Shown here: piece after piece, positions 22,877 through 34,475 of the stretch
Numbering within the stretch: position 1 is the first letter of the stretch
Layout: the number at the start of each line of letters is the position of its first letter
Source of the DNA: Fereydounia khargensis
Lineage: Eukaryota; Basidiomycota; Ustilaginomycetes; Urocystidales; Fereydouniaceae
NCBI GenBank assembly: GCA_026413255.1
Contig: JAOCZO010000029.1
Coordinates: forward strand, 60,611 to 124,610
Reading direction: 5' to 3'
DNA length: 64,000 nucleotides
Position numbers and translations under genes: made by a program
Notes under the pieces: generated by a model
What the model saw: only the letters and a program-made list of their open reading frames with translations
Told to the model about the DNA's origin: nothing
Database searches by the model: none

Positions 22877-24512
22877 TCATGAGTCTGCGCGGAATCGAAT
22901 GACCATGACGGACGTGTTGTCAGTGCTGAAGTTGTTCAGCGCATGCTTGAGGAGCATGTCGGAGGCAACCTGAGGGTCCCTCTCCTCGAGCACGAGGTCG
23001 ACGGCCTCTTGATCGTCGGTCACATCCCACAACTGGAGCGAAGGGCAAGAAAGAGTTTTGCGCAAAAACAGTGTCAGCACAAGCACAATTTCTCAACATT
23101 GATGCCGTATCACCGAGCAACCAAGACCTTACCCCATCACACGCCACGATCAAGAAAGCGTCGTCATCTCCAAGAGTAGTCTCGGTGGTGTACGGCGAGC
23201 CGACGACGAATTCCTTCATAGCAGAGTCGCCGAGCGATCGAGTTACCGCGAGTACTCCTGTTTGCCATTGGGATTTGAGGGTCAGTGATTATCAGCCCGG
23301 AGCGCGAGCGCGGCGTATCAAACACACCATTGACCCGATTGTTCATTACGAATCCTCCTGCGTCTGTGATACGCTTGGCTTCTTGTGGGTCTGAGCCTTT
23401 GTGATCGTAGGTCAAGCGAATCGCCTTGCCTCCTCGACTGGATCGTTTCAGGTGTGGAGTGAAATTCGTGGTGTCAGCATCGGTTTCAGCTCCGGAAACG
23501 ATGGGTTGAAGGGCTCTGAGAGGGACATACCACAAGACTGCTCTAGCGTCTCCCACGTTGGCTGTGTAGAGAACCCGCCTCGCTTTCACGACTGCTCCTT
23601 TGTCTGTAGTCTCGTGACCACTCGTGGTTCGACTGAGTGTGGGAGATCCTTTCAATCGTTTCGAGATGCCTGAGAAAATGCCTGCAGACTCCTTGGACTT
23701 GACCTGCTCTGGATCCGACTCGGTCTGGAGGGAGCTGTCAGATGCGTTGTCGGCATCGGCGGAAGGAGGGATTGGCTGGCCGTTCTCATCCTCGAGGCGC
23801 AAGAAGGCTGTGACAGCGGTGCAGCCACTGGCTGAGCCCTTGTCCTTGCCAATCTGAGAGAGCTGCTGATCGACGCTTTGGAAGGTCGCGTTGAGCAGAT
23901 CAGGAACTGGCTCGCCTGGTCTTGACGCTAGAGTGTCAAGCAAGCACTGAAAGGGGCTATGAGGATAAGCGATAGTGGTAAGGCGAGACGATTTCAAGGG
24001 TGGGCTACGCACCTGATGAAAGTTGTGACCGCACCATTCGGCAGCCTGTTTTCCAGCATGGCCGTCAAAGATGCCGAAAAAGCCCTGGCCATGCACACCT
24101 GCAAAGTCGTACACAAAGGCATGAGAGTCTTCCATGGTACGGCGCCACCGCTTGTTGCAGTCCTCAGATACGCCTACGCGGAAAGGAAGCGTAGCCTTAT
24201 GAGACCCATCGGCAAGAGAGAAAGAAGGATGTTGATTGAGGATCTGTGAGGCAAGCACATCGGATGTCAAAGGTTGGTCGGTGATGCTGAGCAAGATTGG
24301 ACCGAGGTGAAGACACTTACACCATGGGTGCTGATCCCTGTGGCCGTGGTATGTGGCTGTGACTCGGCGTTCAAGGACGATGCTTGCGGCCTGAACGGAA
24401 GGAGAAGAGATCAGAGCAAAGCCTGGTGAGATTGACTCAAGACACGATGATGAGCAGAAATCGTTGGCGATAGACTGACTCACCTCTTCTGGGTTGCTTC
24501 GGCTTCAGCCAT
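22877..24512 (-). CDS. PTC1: PP2C-type serine/threonine phosphatase (PTC1-like)
   Basis: Seven exons on the minus strand: 24484-24512, 24321-24390, 24013-24243, 23531-23946, 23328-23437, 23133-23257 and 22877-23032. They encode 378 residues. The PP2C motifs appear in order: [27 protein letters not shown] (metal-binding Asp and Gly), [57 protein letters not shown] and DNTSVMVI. Several motifs are created only by splicing (VLC/RGGK, NG/VLAV, DG/LWDV), which fixes the junctions. The insert between about residues 165 and 240 (Ser/Asp/Glu-rich) is longer than in yeast Ptc1. Family knowledge: Mn/Mg-dependent phosphatases that down-regulate MAP kinase pathways such as HOG. The first two exons are short and low in conservation, so the N-terminus is the least certain part. 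Confidence 0.93.
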
Positions 24513-24879
24513 GATCAATGTGACAAAACGAGGGGATGCTGGTGGGGGGAGAGGTGGAGGGCGGGATGGGGTGATCAGGACCGAATATGGATAGAAAACG
24601 TGTGAAGGAAGAGAGTGCGCGCAGAATACCACGAGACGATGGTGATGATGAAGCAAGCCTGCCCCAAGCAAAAGCGTGACTGAGAGCGACTCGCTGAACG
24701 TCAACGTACCGTGATGCAAGTGTGAAGTCGTAGTGGTGACCGTTCTGTGTTGGCTTGGCTCGCGAGTGGTGCCGGTCTGGCCGCCCTCTCTCTCTCTCTG
24801 TATCTCACTGTGGCATGCGCATGCGCATCCGCTTCCACATCCACATCCACATCTGCAGCTGCATTTTTACTTTACCCTT

Positions 24880-24909
24880 CAACCGCCAACCGCCAACCGC
24901 CAACCGCCA
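24880..24909. repeat. CAACCGC heptamer minisatellite
   Basis: Four consecutive CAACCGC copies followed by a decayed CAAACGG copy, read directly from the sequence. Confidence 0.8.
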
Positions 24910-25051
24910 AACGGTCAACCTCCCACCGCCCACTGCCTACCGCCCGCCGTCCACGCGTGCTGTTTCTGCTCCTCTGCACCCGGGGGCAGTCTTTGTCGAC
25001 GCGTGTCTGTGCGTCGTGGCCCTCCCTCTACTTGGCTCGTGTGGAGTTGTT

Positions 25052-25094
25052 CAGCATCAGCATCAGCATCAGCATCAGCATCAGCCTCAGCATC
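25052..25094. repeat. CAGCAT hexamer array
   Basis: About seven tandem copies of CAGCAT, one carrying CAGCCT, read directly. It lies in intergenic DNA between the phosphatase and carrier genes. Confidence 0.85.
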
Positions 25095-25239
25095 TGACAC
25101 AGCGCCGGCGATCTGTTCGTCACGCTCGCATCCAGCTCAACCACCCAGCATGTTTCTCTCGAATGGTGTAGATGATAGCCGGCTTATATTACTGTATTGA
25201 TTGGGACTGCTACCCTGGTACTGCCTAGCTTTTCACTTT

Positions 25240-26404
25240 TCAGGCCTTGGCTGCGACCGGTGCCAGAGCGGCCTTGGTAGCTGCAAACACACGCTCCTTG
25301 CTCGCGAACAGGATCGCTGCCGTCAGAACGCTCTGCAGCAACTTGCTCGTAATGCCCCGGTACAGTCCTGCTGGGCCCTCGGCCTGCACAATGTCCACCA
25401 TGGCCTGCCAGACATTGCTCTTGGGTGCACCCTTGCTGCCGCTCTGCTGACGACTCTTGATCACAATTTGAGGATACGTGATGCTGGTCGCAATCAACTT
25501 GCTCAGCGCACCCAACCAGAAAAAGTCCCAGTCCGTGAGCGACACCTTGGCTCCCGCCGGTGCCCTTGCCAGCCTCGATTTGACCACCCAGTTCTTGAGC
25601 TGCTCGAACGCAGTGTACTGAAGAATCGGGTTGATCACCAGCACCAGCGCCGGTCCAAGCCCACTCCACAGGGCGAGCAAACCATCGTCATTGACAATCT
25701 TGCTCAGTGTCTGCAGGAAACCGAGCCTCTTGACTGGCGCAGAGGCAGGCTTGGCTCCTCCAACACTGGGGGCCGCTTGCTCCTTGTTGCCCGCGTTGCT
25801 CGAAACACGCACGGTCTGGTGCGTGTTGACCACCCAGATGGGGTTACTGATGATCGTCGTCGCTGTGCCAGCAACCAGGCCAGCCAGGATACTTTCCAGT
25901 GTAGAAAGCGCACCTCCTTGGGCAATCGTTGCAGTCGCGCTCGCTGCATTCGCAGCAGCCACTCTAGCCTTGGACGTCAGGATTGCGTCACGACTCCTCT
26001 CAAAGAAGTAATAATAGACACTGCAAACGCATTGAGCCCAATCAAGAACGAGTCAGCGCTTCCCTGCCCTGGAGAAGAGATGGGTAGAACTGAACATACA
26101 AGTTGGTCACTCCAATACCAATCAGACTCGAGTTGAGACCAGCATAGAGGCCGGTGATTCCCTCTGCCTTGATGATCTCCAAGGCGGCTTGCACAATAGA
26201 CTGACATGACACGTGGGGCGACTTTAGTATTCGGCACACGCTTCCGGGTTGAACGGCAAAGTCGGCATGACTCACCTCTTTAGGGTTCTTCTTGGACTGT
26301 ACAGCGGCTCTAGTCGAGATGCCCACAAGCGGGTAGGTTGCAGTCATGGCAATCACACCTCCTGCACCACCAGCACAGGCATGGATGAACGAGTCGTTAG
26401 ACAT
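25240..26404 (-). CDS. ANT1: Peroxisomal adenine nucleotide transporter (mitochondrial carrier family, ANT1/PMP34 type)
   Basis: Three exons, 26276-26404, 26100-26200 and 25240-26020, encode 336 residues in three carrier repeats. The first repeat has the variant motif TYPLVGISTRAAVQ, the second SNPIWVVNTHQTVR and the third TYPQIVIKSRQQS. TNFVYYYFFERSRD, restored by splicing exon 2 to exon 3, is a hallmark of the peroxisomal PMP47/PMP34/ANT1 branch, as is the degenerate first repeat motif. The protein would exchange cytosolic ATP for AMP across the peroxisomal membrane to fuel fatty acid activation. An Ala/Ser-rich insert lies between repeats 1 and 2, and a Gly/Ala/Pro-rich insert after the second motif. 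It is divergent from the GH55 gene. Substrate is inferred from the branch. Confidence 0.88.
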
Positions 26405-27429
26405 GGTTGGATGGTTGGGTGGGGCGACGCGTTGGTTTGAGTTGAGCGGCCAAGTCGAAGGGCAGTGGTCGAAGAGAACGGTAGTCAAGAAGACAAGATT
26501 CAGGTGAAGAGTTGGAAGAAAAGATGAAGAAACGCTCAAGATCGAGAGAGCAAAGAGCAGAGAGCAGAGAGTAGTAGGATCGTCCGGGCCCTGGCAGCCG
26601 CAAGCGGGCAAGCAAGCGCGAGTAAAGCCGTGCTGCCCCGCATTTTGGACATTGGATCGCAGCGAGAGTATATTGTGAGTGCACTGCGAGCGCGTTGTGA
26701 GTGCGTCAATGTGCACCGAGTCGCTGCGCTCTCTCTCTCTCTCCACAGCACTCCATCCACCCGGCAGTGGCCGGGCCGGCAACTGGAATCGGGTTGAAAG
26801 GGCAGCCGGACGTTGAACTTTTTTTTTTTTTTTTGGCTTGTCTGGATCTCGGTTTTGTTTGCTTTCTCGCACGAGTGATCTACGTCAGCCAAGAATCCAA
26901 CGAAAGGGTGGGCGACTGTTACCAGACTCCGACTGATACGATATGGCTCATTGACAGCGCTTGACCGCTTCGCTATCTACGACCATGCCGAGCAGAAACC
27001 AGGTCCCTCTTCAAGAAGCCAAAGCAAAGGTTCACATTCACTGCAATACCTTCACATCCATGTGGAGCTAGATGCCGAAGTTTGCTTTTCCTCTTGTTTG
27101 TTCCGTGTTCCTTTTGCTCAGCCTCAGGATATCGGCACGCCGAGATTTCTTGTCTCTCATGTTTCTTCACGCCAGTAATCTGGATGAGATTGCTACTTCC
27201 ATATCCTCATCATGAGCGGTCTCTTCAACCTTTGAAGGATCTTTCAAACCTCCATGCTTACGACCATCACACGCCCTGTCCCTACCTCTTCCTCCCTTTG
27301 CCTTCTCTCATCGGCCCTAGCGTTTGACTCTTGACCCAGACATTCCCTGATGCATGAGAAAGCGAATTGAAGCGGATATCAAGATCGTAAATTGCACTCC
27401 ACTCCCTAAGCGTTCCAGGAGGCACCGCT
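26405..27429. promoter_or_regulatory. Divergent intergenic region between the carrier and GH55 genes
   Basis: About 1 kb with a T15-16 tract at about 26819-26834 and a CT microsatellite at about 26730-26742. It contains the promoters of both divergent genes. No coding region is seen. Confidence 0.5.
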
Positions 27430-30400
27430 ATGACTCCTCTGCTAAAGCCTCGATCCTTGCTCATCTACGTCAGCCTACTGATCGCCTTCGTTCTGGCAAG
27501 CAGTCAAGATCCTTCCCAGTGCCTGTCTGTAGATCCCCAAGTCCAGGAGCCGATCCTCGGCCCGAATCAGCCAGGAGTTGCTCCAGAAGCATGTCGCAGG
27601 AGTCTCGTTCACCAAGCCGTTCTGGTAACCTTTTCCGAGGATGGCTATGCCGACAGTGTCTCTGATGTGCTCGCGTCTCTTCAAGACCGGCCTCCACCCC
27701 AACACGCAGATGCCAAGCTTGGCACTAACTCGAGCGACCGTGCATCCTGCGCGTTCCCATCTCGCCCTGAGCTGGCACAGTCTCCTCACTGTCAGGGAAG
27801 CCTTCCGGCTGACTTGCCATCTTATGCTAGATCGCTTTTCGATACCACCGTCGCCACAAATTCTTCATCGACGGGGACTTCAAGTCTGAGAGAAGCTCTG
27901 GCTCAACGCATCATTCTGCTCTATGCCAAAGTTGCGAATGTATGGCTCAATCGGACACGGACATCAAAGACACACGATTCTGCCCAAGACAGCTCTGTAT
28001 CAGCCATGGACTTTCGCAATCAGAGTACTCAGGCATCCTCATTTTGGATCGAACAGGTGGATCACAACGGTGCCGCATCCTTCAATCCGAGTCCAAATTC
28101 ATACAAGGTCTTTCGTAATGTAAAGGACTATGGAGCGGTCGGAGAGTGAGTTGATTTGGATCCTACAGATTTGACTCAAGCTTACCCACGAAACAAACAC
28201 GCCCCTCATCAGTGGTGTGACTGATGATACCAACGCCATCAATCTTGCCATCTCATTCGGAAGCCGTTGCGGTCCTGGCTGTGAAAGCGCCACCGTATCG
28301 CCAGCCTTGGTCTATTTTCCTCCCGGTGTCTATCTGATTTCATCGCCACTTCTATCTTACTACTATACACAGCTAGTCGGCAGTGCTACGGATCCTCCCA
28401 CACTTCTCGCTTCTTCAACTTTCCAGGGTATCGCCGTCATCGACGAGGATCCCTACTTGCCTGGCGGAGCTAACTGGTACATCAATCAGAACAACTTTTT
28501 CCGCGCTGTCTACAATTTCGTTATCGATCTCACGCAGATGCCGCCGTCCTCAGGGACAGGAATTCATCATCAAGTCAGCCAGGCCACAGGTCTCTTCAAT
28601 GTTCACTTCAGGATGCGTACAGACGATGGCAATCAGCAACAGGGAATTTTTATGGAGAATGGAAGTGGAGGCTTCATGGCAAACCTTTCCTTCTATGGCG
28701 GACGTTATGGTGCTGTGCTCGGCAATCAGCAGTTCACCTTCCGAGACAGTGTCTTTGAGGGCTGCAACACTGCCATCAACCAAGTTTGGTCATGGGGATG
28801 GACCTACTCTGATCTCCGGATCAAGAACTGCAAAGTCGCAATGGAGTTGAGGACGATAGCCGGCGCAAACTCGGGAGGGGATCAAGGCGCCGCTTCCTCT
28901 CTGATCACTGACTGGACCATCGAGAACACCCAGTTGGCTTTCAATCTTACCGCTCAGGATTCCGGTGTCTTGATTTTGGATAACGTCCAAATAAGCAACG
29001 TCCCCGATGTGGTCCGGTCTGGCGGCCAAACGATTCTTGAAGGATCAAGCAGCTCCAAGACCATTTCAAGTTGGGTCCAGGGCCCTGTGTACCTGGGAGA
29101 TGGGACTCTACAAAGGATCCAAGGGCCACTTGAAACCGAACCCGCTCGTCCAGAGTCTTTGATCAGAAAAGGCGACCCCCGAAAGCGGTGGTTTCAACGT
29201 AATCGACCTCAATACACCGATGAAGACGCCTCGGAGTTTGTCAACGTCAAGGACTTTGGCTGTGCAGGCGACGGTGAAACTGATGATACAGCCATGTTGC
29301 AAGCTATACTGGACCAGTGTGCAGGCTCAAAGATCATTTTCGGTGCGTCTCCATCGTCGCCCCTTTTTTCCTCCATCGTTGCCCCTCTTTTCCTTGCTTG
29401 ACACTGACTTTTCCTGCTGCATGTCTCGATCAACTTTGAAAGTGCCTCATGGAACATATATGCTGTATGACACTCTTTTCGTTCCTCCTGGGACACGAAT
29501 GGTCGGAGAAGCCTGGCCAGTTTTGATGGGGGCGGGACCGAGCTTTCAGAACCCATCCTCGCCGCGACCCGTCGTTCAGGTCGGCAAAAAGGGTGACACT
29601 GGAGTACTCGAAATCAGCGACATGGTCTTTTCGACGAGGGGTCCCGCACCTGGGGCAATTGTAGTTGAATGGAACATGCGCGAAGACGCTTCGATTCAAG
29701 GATCAGCCGGCATGTGGGACTCCCACATCCGCATCGGCGGTTTTGCTGGCACCCAGCTCGAGGCAGACAAATGCGCGAGAGAAGCTCCTCTCAGCGATGA
29801 CTGCCGAGCAAGCTTTTTGAATCTGCATCTCACAAAAACATCCAGCGCCTATCTCGAAAACGTGTGGATATGGACTGCGGATCATGACCTCGACTACGGC
29901 GAACGCGCACAGATTAACATTCTGTCGGGCAGAGGAGTTCTGATTGAATCTGCCGACGGACCGGTGTGGATGTACGGCACAGCCTCAGAGCATTCGGTGT
30001 TGTACCAGTACAATATCGTCAACGCAAGCAACGTCCTGGTTATGCTGGCCCAAATAGAGACCGCGTACTACCAAGGCCAAGGTCGAGAGACTGCCAGCGA
30101 GACTGAGGCTCTCGAATTGACAACATACCATGACCCAGACCTCGCCAAGCAGACAAACGAGTCCAGTCCGATATCAAACCCACAGGATCCTTACGAAAAT
30201 CGGGGTGTGGGTCTCCGAATTGCTGCATGCACCAACACCTTGATCTATGGTGCAGGTCTCTACTCATTCTTCGACAATTACAGTCAGGACTGCATCCCGT
30301 CGAGAACATGCCAAAAGCGGATCACCTGGGTCCAAAATCTTTCAAATGATTCGAATGTCTGGATTCTCAATCTCAACACGGTCGGCACCGAGAAGATGTT

Positions 30401-30497
30401 AACGGTCGATGACCTCGACCTTATTGATGAGCGGTCCTTGCGGAATGGCTTCTCAAACACATTAGCAGTATGGACAGCAGATAAGCGCAGCAATTAG
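27430..30497 (+). CDS. Secreted GH55-type exo-beta-1,3-glucanase / pectate-lyase-superfamily protein
   Basis: Three exons, 27430-28145, 28213-29342 and 29443-30497, encode 966 residues. Residues about 8-23 (RSLLIYVSLLIAFVLASS) are a signal peptide. Two right-handed beta-helix domains each begin with the Pectate_lyase_3 motif: NVKDYGAVGDGVTDDTNAI at about residue 230 and NVKDFGCAGDGETDDTAML at about 595. Further family landmarks are VYFPPGVYLISSP, FFRAVYNFVIDLTQ and VPHGTYMLYDTLFVPPGTRM. This two-helix layout is characteristic of GH55 glucanases, which act on beta-1,3-glucan outside the cell. The N-terminal ~200 residues before helix 1 are unusual, Ser/Pro-rich and cysteine-containing. Many N-glycosylation sequons are present. 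Activity is inferred from the family; a catalytic acid cannot be named with confidence. Confidence 0.88.
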
Positions 30498-30679
30498 TCT
30501 GGTGTCATTGATAAGGCTCATCACTGTGAGTCATTAGTTCGCTTGTAATTAGACAGTGTACGGATTAGGAATGGGTAGTTCAAGCACGGCCCCACACGGA
30601 TGCTTGTGAAATGTCGCCGGTCAGGCTATCACAGAAAGTCGGGTAGAACTTGTCCTCGTTTGCTTGCTTAGGACATGCT
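30498..30679. other. Short intergenic region after the GH55 gene
   Basis: About 180 bases of untranslated sequence between two convergent open frames. Nothing specific is seen. Confidence 0.4.
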
Positions 30680-31374
30680 TCACCAGGCTTGGATGTCCTT
30701 CAGCTTTGAGCCTGTTCGAGTATCTCTGCACTTGGGTTTTGGAGAAACTGCATATCGTGTGCGAGCTGCTTCACGAGAAGCCCGTGTCGGCTGAGCCAAG
30801 GGACTCTTGTCCACGCCGGAGCAAAACGATTTCTTTGGACCTTGGGGTTGACACGCCGATCGGTCACTCTGGTATCTTTCAGCAAGATTCGGTGATGAAT
30901 GCCGTTCGGTTGGGAAAGGTCGCGAAAGTAGCGTCTCAATATCGTTGGCTTTTTCGACATCAGTGATTCTTGGCAGATAGTGTGTGTCGACGCTCCACAT
31001 TGTCTGGCCGACATCAGCATGCAGATGCGACTGAAACCGAGGGATGCTTCCGCTGTACTTTTTCTTAGACAAGTTCCTGACAAGCCGTATATGAGTTGGA
31101 TGGAGCCTCTCCGGCTCTTCGAAACAAGGCATAGTGTCGACATGGTCCGTCGTCAGGATCGTCTTCTTCGAATGGGCCCATGGATTGAAGAGAAACGCAT
31201 CGCCGGGGCACGAGCGGGGCTTGTCGTTCGAAGACCTTACAGTGCACACGGGAAGAGACCTTTGAGCCCTTTTGAGATTCGCCCGGTCAAGTGCGAATTC
31301 GGATATTGTTTCATAGGGAAGGCCCGGAGTCCTCTGTCCGCTTTCCTCGAGACAGCCTGGATCGCTGGAGAAAC
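30680..31374 (-). CDS. Orphan open reading frame, possible 3' exon of an unknown gene
   Basis: A frame of about 230 codons ends at 30680 and reads like real protein (for example FLFNPWAHSKKTILTTDHVD, LHADVGQTMWSVDTHYLP, DIETLLSRPFPTERH). It has no in-frame ATG; the open frame begins only with GTG at 31420. The hydrophobic stretch just after that GTG imitates a signal peptide, but it also contains a CTGAC branch-like site followed by a TTTCAG acceptor ending at 31375. It may therefore be intron, with the exon starting at 31374. One candidate upstream exon (ATG-initiated, donor GTAGGC) fits the phase but has a weak donor. No domain is recognised. It could equally be a decayed gene. Confidence 0.3.
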
Positions 31375-32082
31375 CTGAAAGAACAGCAACGAGAGCCAGA
31401 GTCAGTATCCCTGTTTTCACTACACATGCCGAACGAGAACAAGTCGCCTACCCCAGCAAGTCGGCCTGCTGAGCATCATATTTCCGAAGATTCTCCTGTT
31501 GAAGAGGACTCTGTACTCAGTTATGGTATCGCTCGCAAACGGAAAAGTCGAAAATAGCAGATGGCAGGCGCAAAGTGAAACAAGGTAGGGACAGGGAGCA
31601 AAGTGATGATGTCTGGCATCGTATCAAGTCTTTATTTTGTACCATCTCATTCGTGGATTTCTCTCATCCAAGTCCCCTACCCGAGTGCATGTTGGGTTCA
31701 ACGCCGGGGCGGAGGAAAGGGTGCCCAAGGATCCGGCGCCCCGAGCTCAACAAGGATCAATGGACAACATTGTCATGAAATTCAGCCAACTGTATATCAG
31801 TTCTCTCAGCCCCGGTTGAGGCGTGCCTGTCAAGAGCTCGGCCGGTTGTGATTCGAGGTCAAGGCTGACCATGCAACACCGACGCCTTGCTACATGCGAC
31901 CTGGTTGGATTGTGTTCGTAGCAACATGTCCTGACGCGGCACAAGAGGCAGACAGCACGGACCTGACAACCCCGCTCATCCATGGCAGCTTCTACTCAAC
32001 GCTTCAGGTCCTGAAATGAGATTACTGCAAGTAGAAAACAACGCCCCTGAGCGGTTCCGAAGTCATCTCAGCGCCGAGAGTA
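31375..32082. other. Intergenic region, no supported gene
   Basis: About 700 bases with short ORFs only. A 43-codon ATG frame at 31426-31557 (ending KRKSRK) is too short to support alone. Confidence 0.35.
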
Positions 32083-33759
32083 TCATAAGCGCGGCTTATG
32101 AAGCAGAGGTGCGGGGCGCTCTTGCGAATCGCCTTCTTCACTTGTGAGATGTTTGATAAGGTCGGCGACATGGATGCCTGCCATTCGTAGGATGAGAAAA
32201 CGTTAGCAAAGGTTAAGACGAGAACACTTGAACACGCGAGATGGAGACAGAGATTCACGGTATTCGCACTTACCCAAGCAATGAGGATCTTCCTGTGTGA
32301 TGAGATGACCGCCTTCAATCCTCCGTGCACAACCTTTCTTGAGCTTTGAGACAACATCTCGGACCGTTTCGTTGTCAAAGCCTCCCTTGAGGCTTAGGAG
32401 ACCGACCCAACCCTGGTGTCTATCATGTGATAGGCCTTGAGCTGCGTAGACGCTCATGAAAGTGTTTTCGAAAGCAGCTGCTTCGTGCCATTTTGGATTG
32501 GAGAGTGTGACGGGAGAGCGGGAAAGTTGGCTGTCATCGAGATCGTCTGCGACGAGGGCTTTGGAAGCTGGTACGGCAAGAGGCCTTAGACCAAAGCGGA
32601 GATGAATTTGAAGGACGCTCGGGTGCCATGCTTGGAAGAATGGCTTTGAGAGAAGGTAAGATTTAGCACTGTCGACAGAGGCGAAGGTTTCTTTTCGCGC
32701 AATCGCTCCTCGAGCAAGCATGCGAGAACGATCAAGAGTCTGCTGGTACTGAGGAGCTGTGAACATGGCGGGATCGACCATGATGAGTCCTTTGAAAAGG
32801 GTTGGACGAACAGTCATAGCGGTTGCCAAGGAGGTCGCGCCAAACGAGTGGCCAAGGAGAATGAATTCACGTTGATTGAGTGAAGACGATTCTACTCGGT
32901 CCAAGAAGGTCGGGAGCCATTTCGAGGATTGCCGAGTTGGGCGGGGAGATGAGGCAGGTAGGAAATTGTCCAAGAACTGGAACACGTCGCGGGGATGATC
33001 GAACCAGGAAACGATTTCGCCCAAATTGTCACGATTCAGATTTGCAGCTTGGCCGGAATGGACGCAGTCAAAGTTCCAGATCTCCTTGACGCTGAAGCGA
33101 ATGCCCTGGCTGTCAGAGGTAGTCTCAAGATGCTGAACGAGGGACGCAAGTGCGGGCTCCCAGATCTCCTTGTGGAAACCATTGGCGTGACAAACCACGA
33201 GGGTGATACTCTTGGTCGGAGATGGGGAGGACTGAGACTGAGGTTGGCTTGGAGATTGGCTGTCGTAGAGGGGCTCTTGGGGAACAGGTACGATGCGTTG
33301 GACGCAGGACCAGAGCTGTGCTTCGTTGGACTGTCGTGCCTCTGCCAAACGCTGCGAGTGGTGAGCCGGGTCAGCCATGAGGCTGAGTTCTGTGCGCGGG
33401 GATGCATCCTTTTGGAGGGGTGTATCGAAGACCTTGTCGATAGTGTCAAAGTCAGCCTGCCTCTGTCGACGCTCTGCTTGCTTTGCAGATTCGGGATCTG
33501 CTGGTGGTGCTATGTACGAGTCGACTGGAGGCGGAGGGAGATAGATGTCTGACCGCGCGGACTTGGGGTGGGAGCGAGGCCAGGCAGCCGGATAGAAGTG
33601 CGAGGTCGCGATCCAATTGAGAGAGGGAAAGTCGGTCGAGGTGGTGGTGAAGGCGATGCGAGGGCGAGGGTCAGGGATGGAGGGTCTAGTTGCCGGGATT
33701 CGTGGAGATGCAAGGGGAAGGAGGTTCAACCCTGCATTCAAAGGAGGTATGCTGGCCAT
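32083..33759 (-). CDS. Alpha/beta hydrolase of the peroxisomal Lpx1-like group
   Basis: Two exons, 32274-33759 and 32083-32177, encode 526 residues. An N-terminal extension of about 190 residues with Pro/Ser-rich parts precedes the hydrolase core. The core has VVCHANGFHKEIWEP (oxyanion region), ILLGHSFGATSL with the Ser nucleophile elbow, IMVDPAMF, and GGHLITQEDP carrying the catalytic His. The final exon adds IHVADLIKHL and a C-terminus ending HKPRL. The last three residues, PRL, resemble a peroxisomal targeting signal 1, though not the canonical SKL. Related fungal proteins include yeast Lpx1 and AKT2-like hydrolases, which are peroxisomal. The substrate is unknown. Reading through the intron gives a different, wrong C-terminus. 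Confidence 0.8.
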
Positions 33760-34475
33760 GGTGACGGCAAAATGCTGGATATTTGTCCGTCCGAACGATC
33801 GTATCTATCTGTTCGAGAGGGAGGGAGATGGAAACTGGCGAAGGCGCAGAACGAGTCGTGTCTATTGGGGATCGGCAGAATGTGGGGTCAAAGGAGGAAC
33901 CGATGTAGAGATAGGTGATTAAGGAAGCCCTCTTCGAGCTTAACTTATATACCACTGCAACTTGTGTTTGGGCAAGACAGGTGGGGTAACAATTCGAGCT
34001 CTGGGGATGGTGTTCCATCACGTCGGTTTGACTGTTCTTACCGTGCCGGCTTCGACAGCCGATGTGGATTGCCGGCTACTCTCATGCACAACTATCCCGA
34101 CGGCCACGCGGCGTGGCTGGCTGGCTCACCACCAACCTGTCTGTTGGCCGCTACTCTGCCTTTTATCGCGCGATACAGTTCCACCCTTCCCGCACGGAAG
34201 AGCCAACACATAGGGTAAGCCAGACACGGTCCCTTGCTTAGTTAACAGGCGGTGGGGCGCGTGAGAAAATCGAAAGGAAGCCAAAAAGAGGTGTGGAGGT
34301 TGGCCTGTTCACGCTGTTCACCCCTTCTGCCTGGTGCTTGCTTGTCCACCAGCCAGCCAATGGCTCTTCTCGCGTGACTAACCAGGTCCCGCCTCACACC
34401 TCCCTACACCCCCATCACCTTACTTCCCCATCGAACTGGGATACTCAGTTCCACCACTGATAATCACCAGTACAA
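33760..34475. promoter_or_regulatory. Divergent intergenic region between the hydrolase and FMP25 genes
   Basis: About 715 bases forming the upstream region of both divergent genes. No specific regulatory element could be supported. Confidence 0.4.

Larger units (their letters stand above)
24513..25239. other. Intergenic region rich in minisatellites
   Basis: About 730 bases between the phosphatase start and the carrier stop. It contains CCACAT repeats (about 24835-24852), four CAACCGC copies (24880-24907) and a CAGCAT hexamer array of about seven units (25052-25094). No gene is seen. ORFs across it are repeat translations. Confidence 0.6.
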
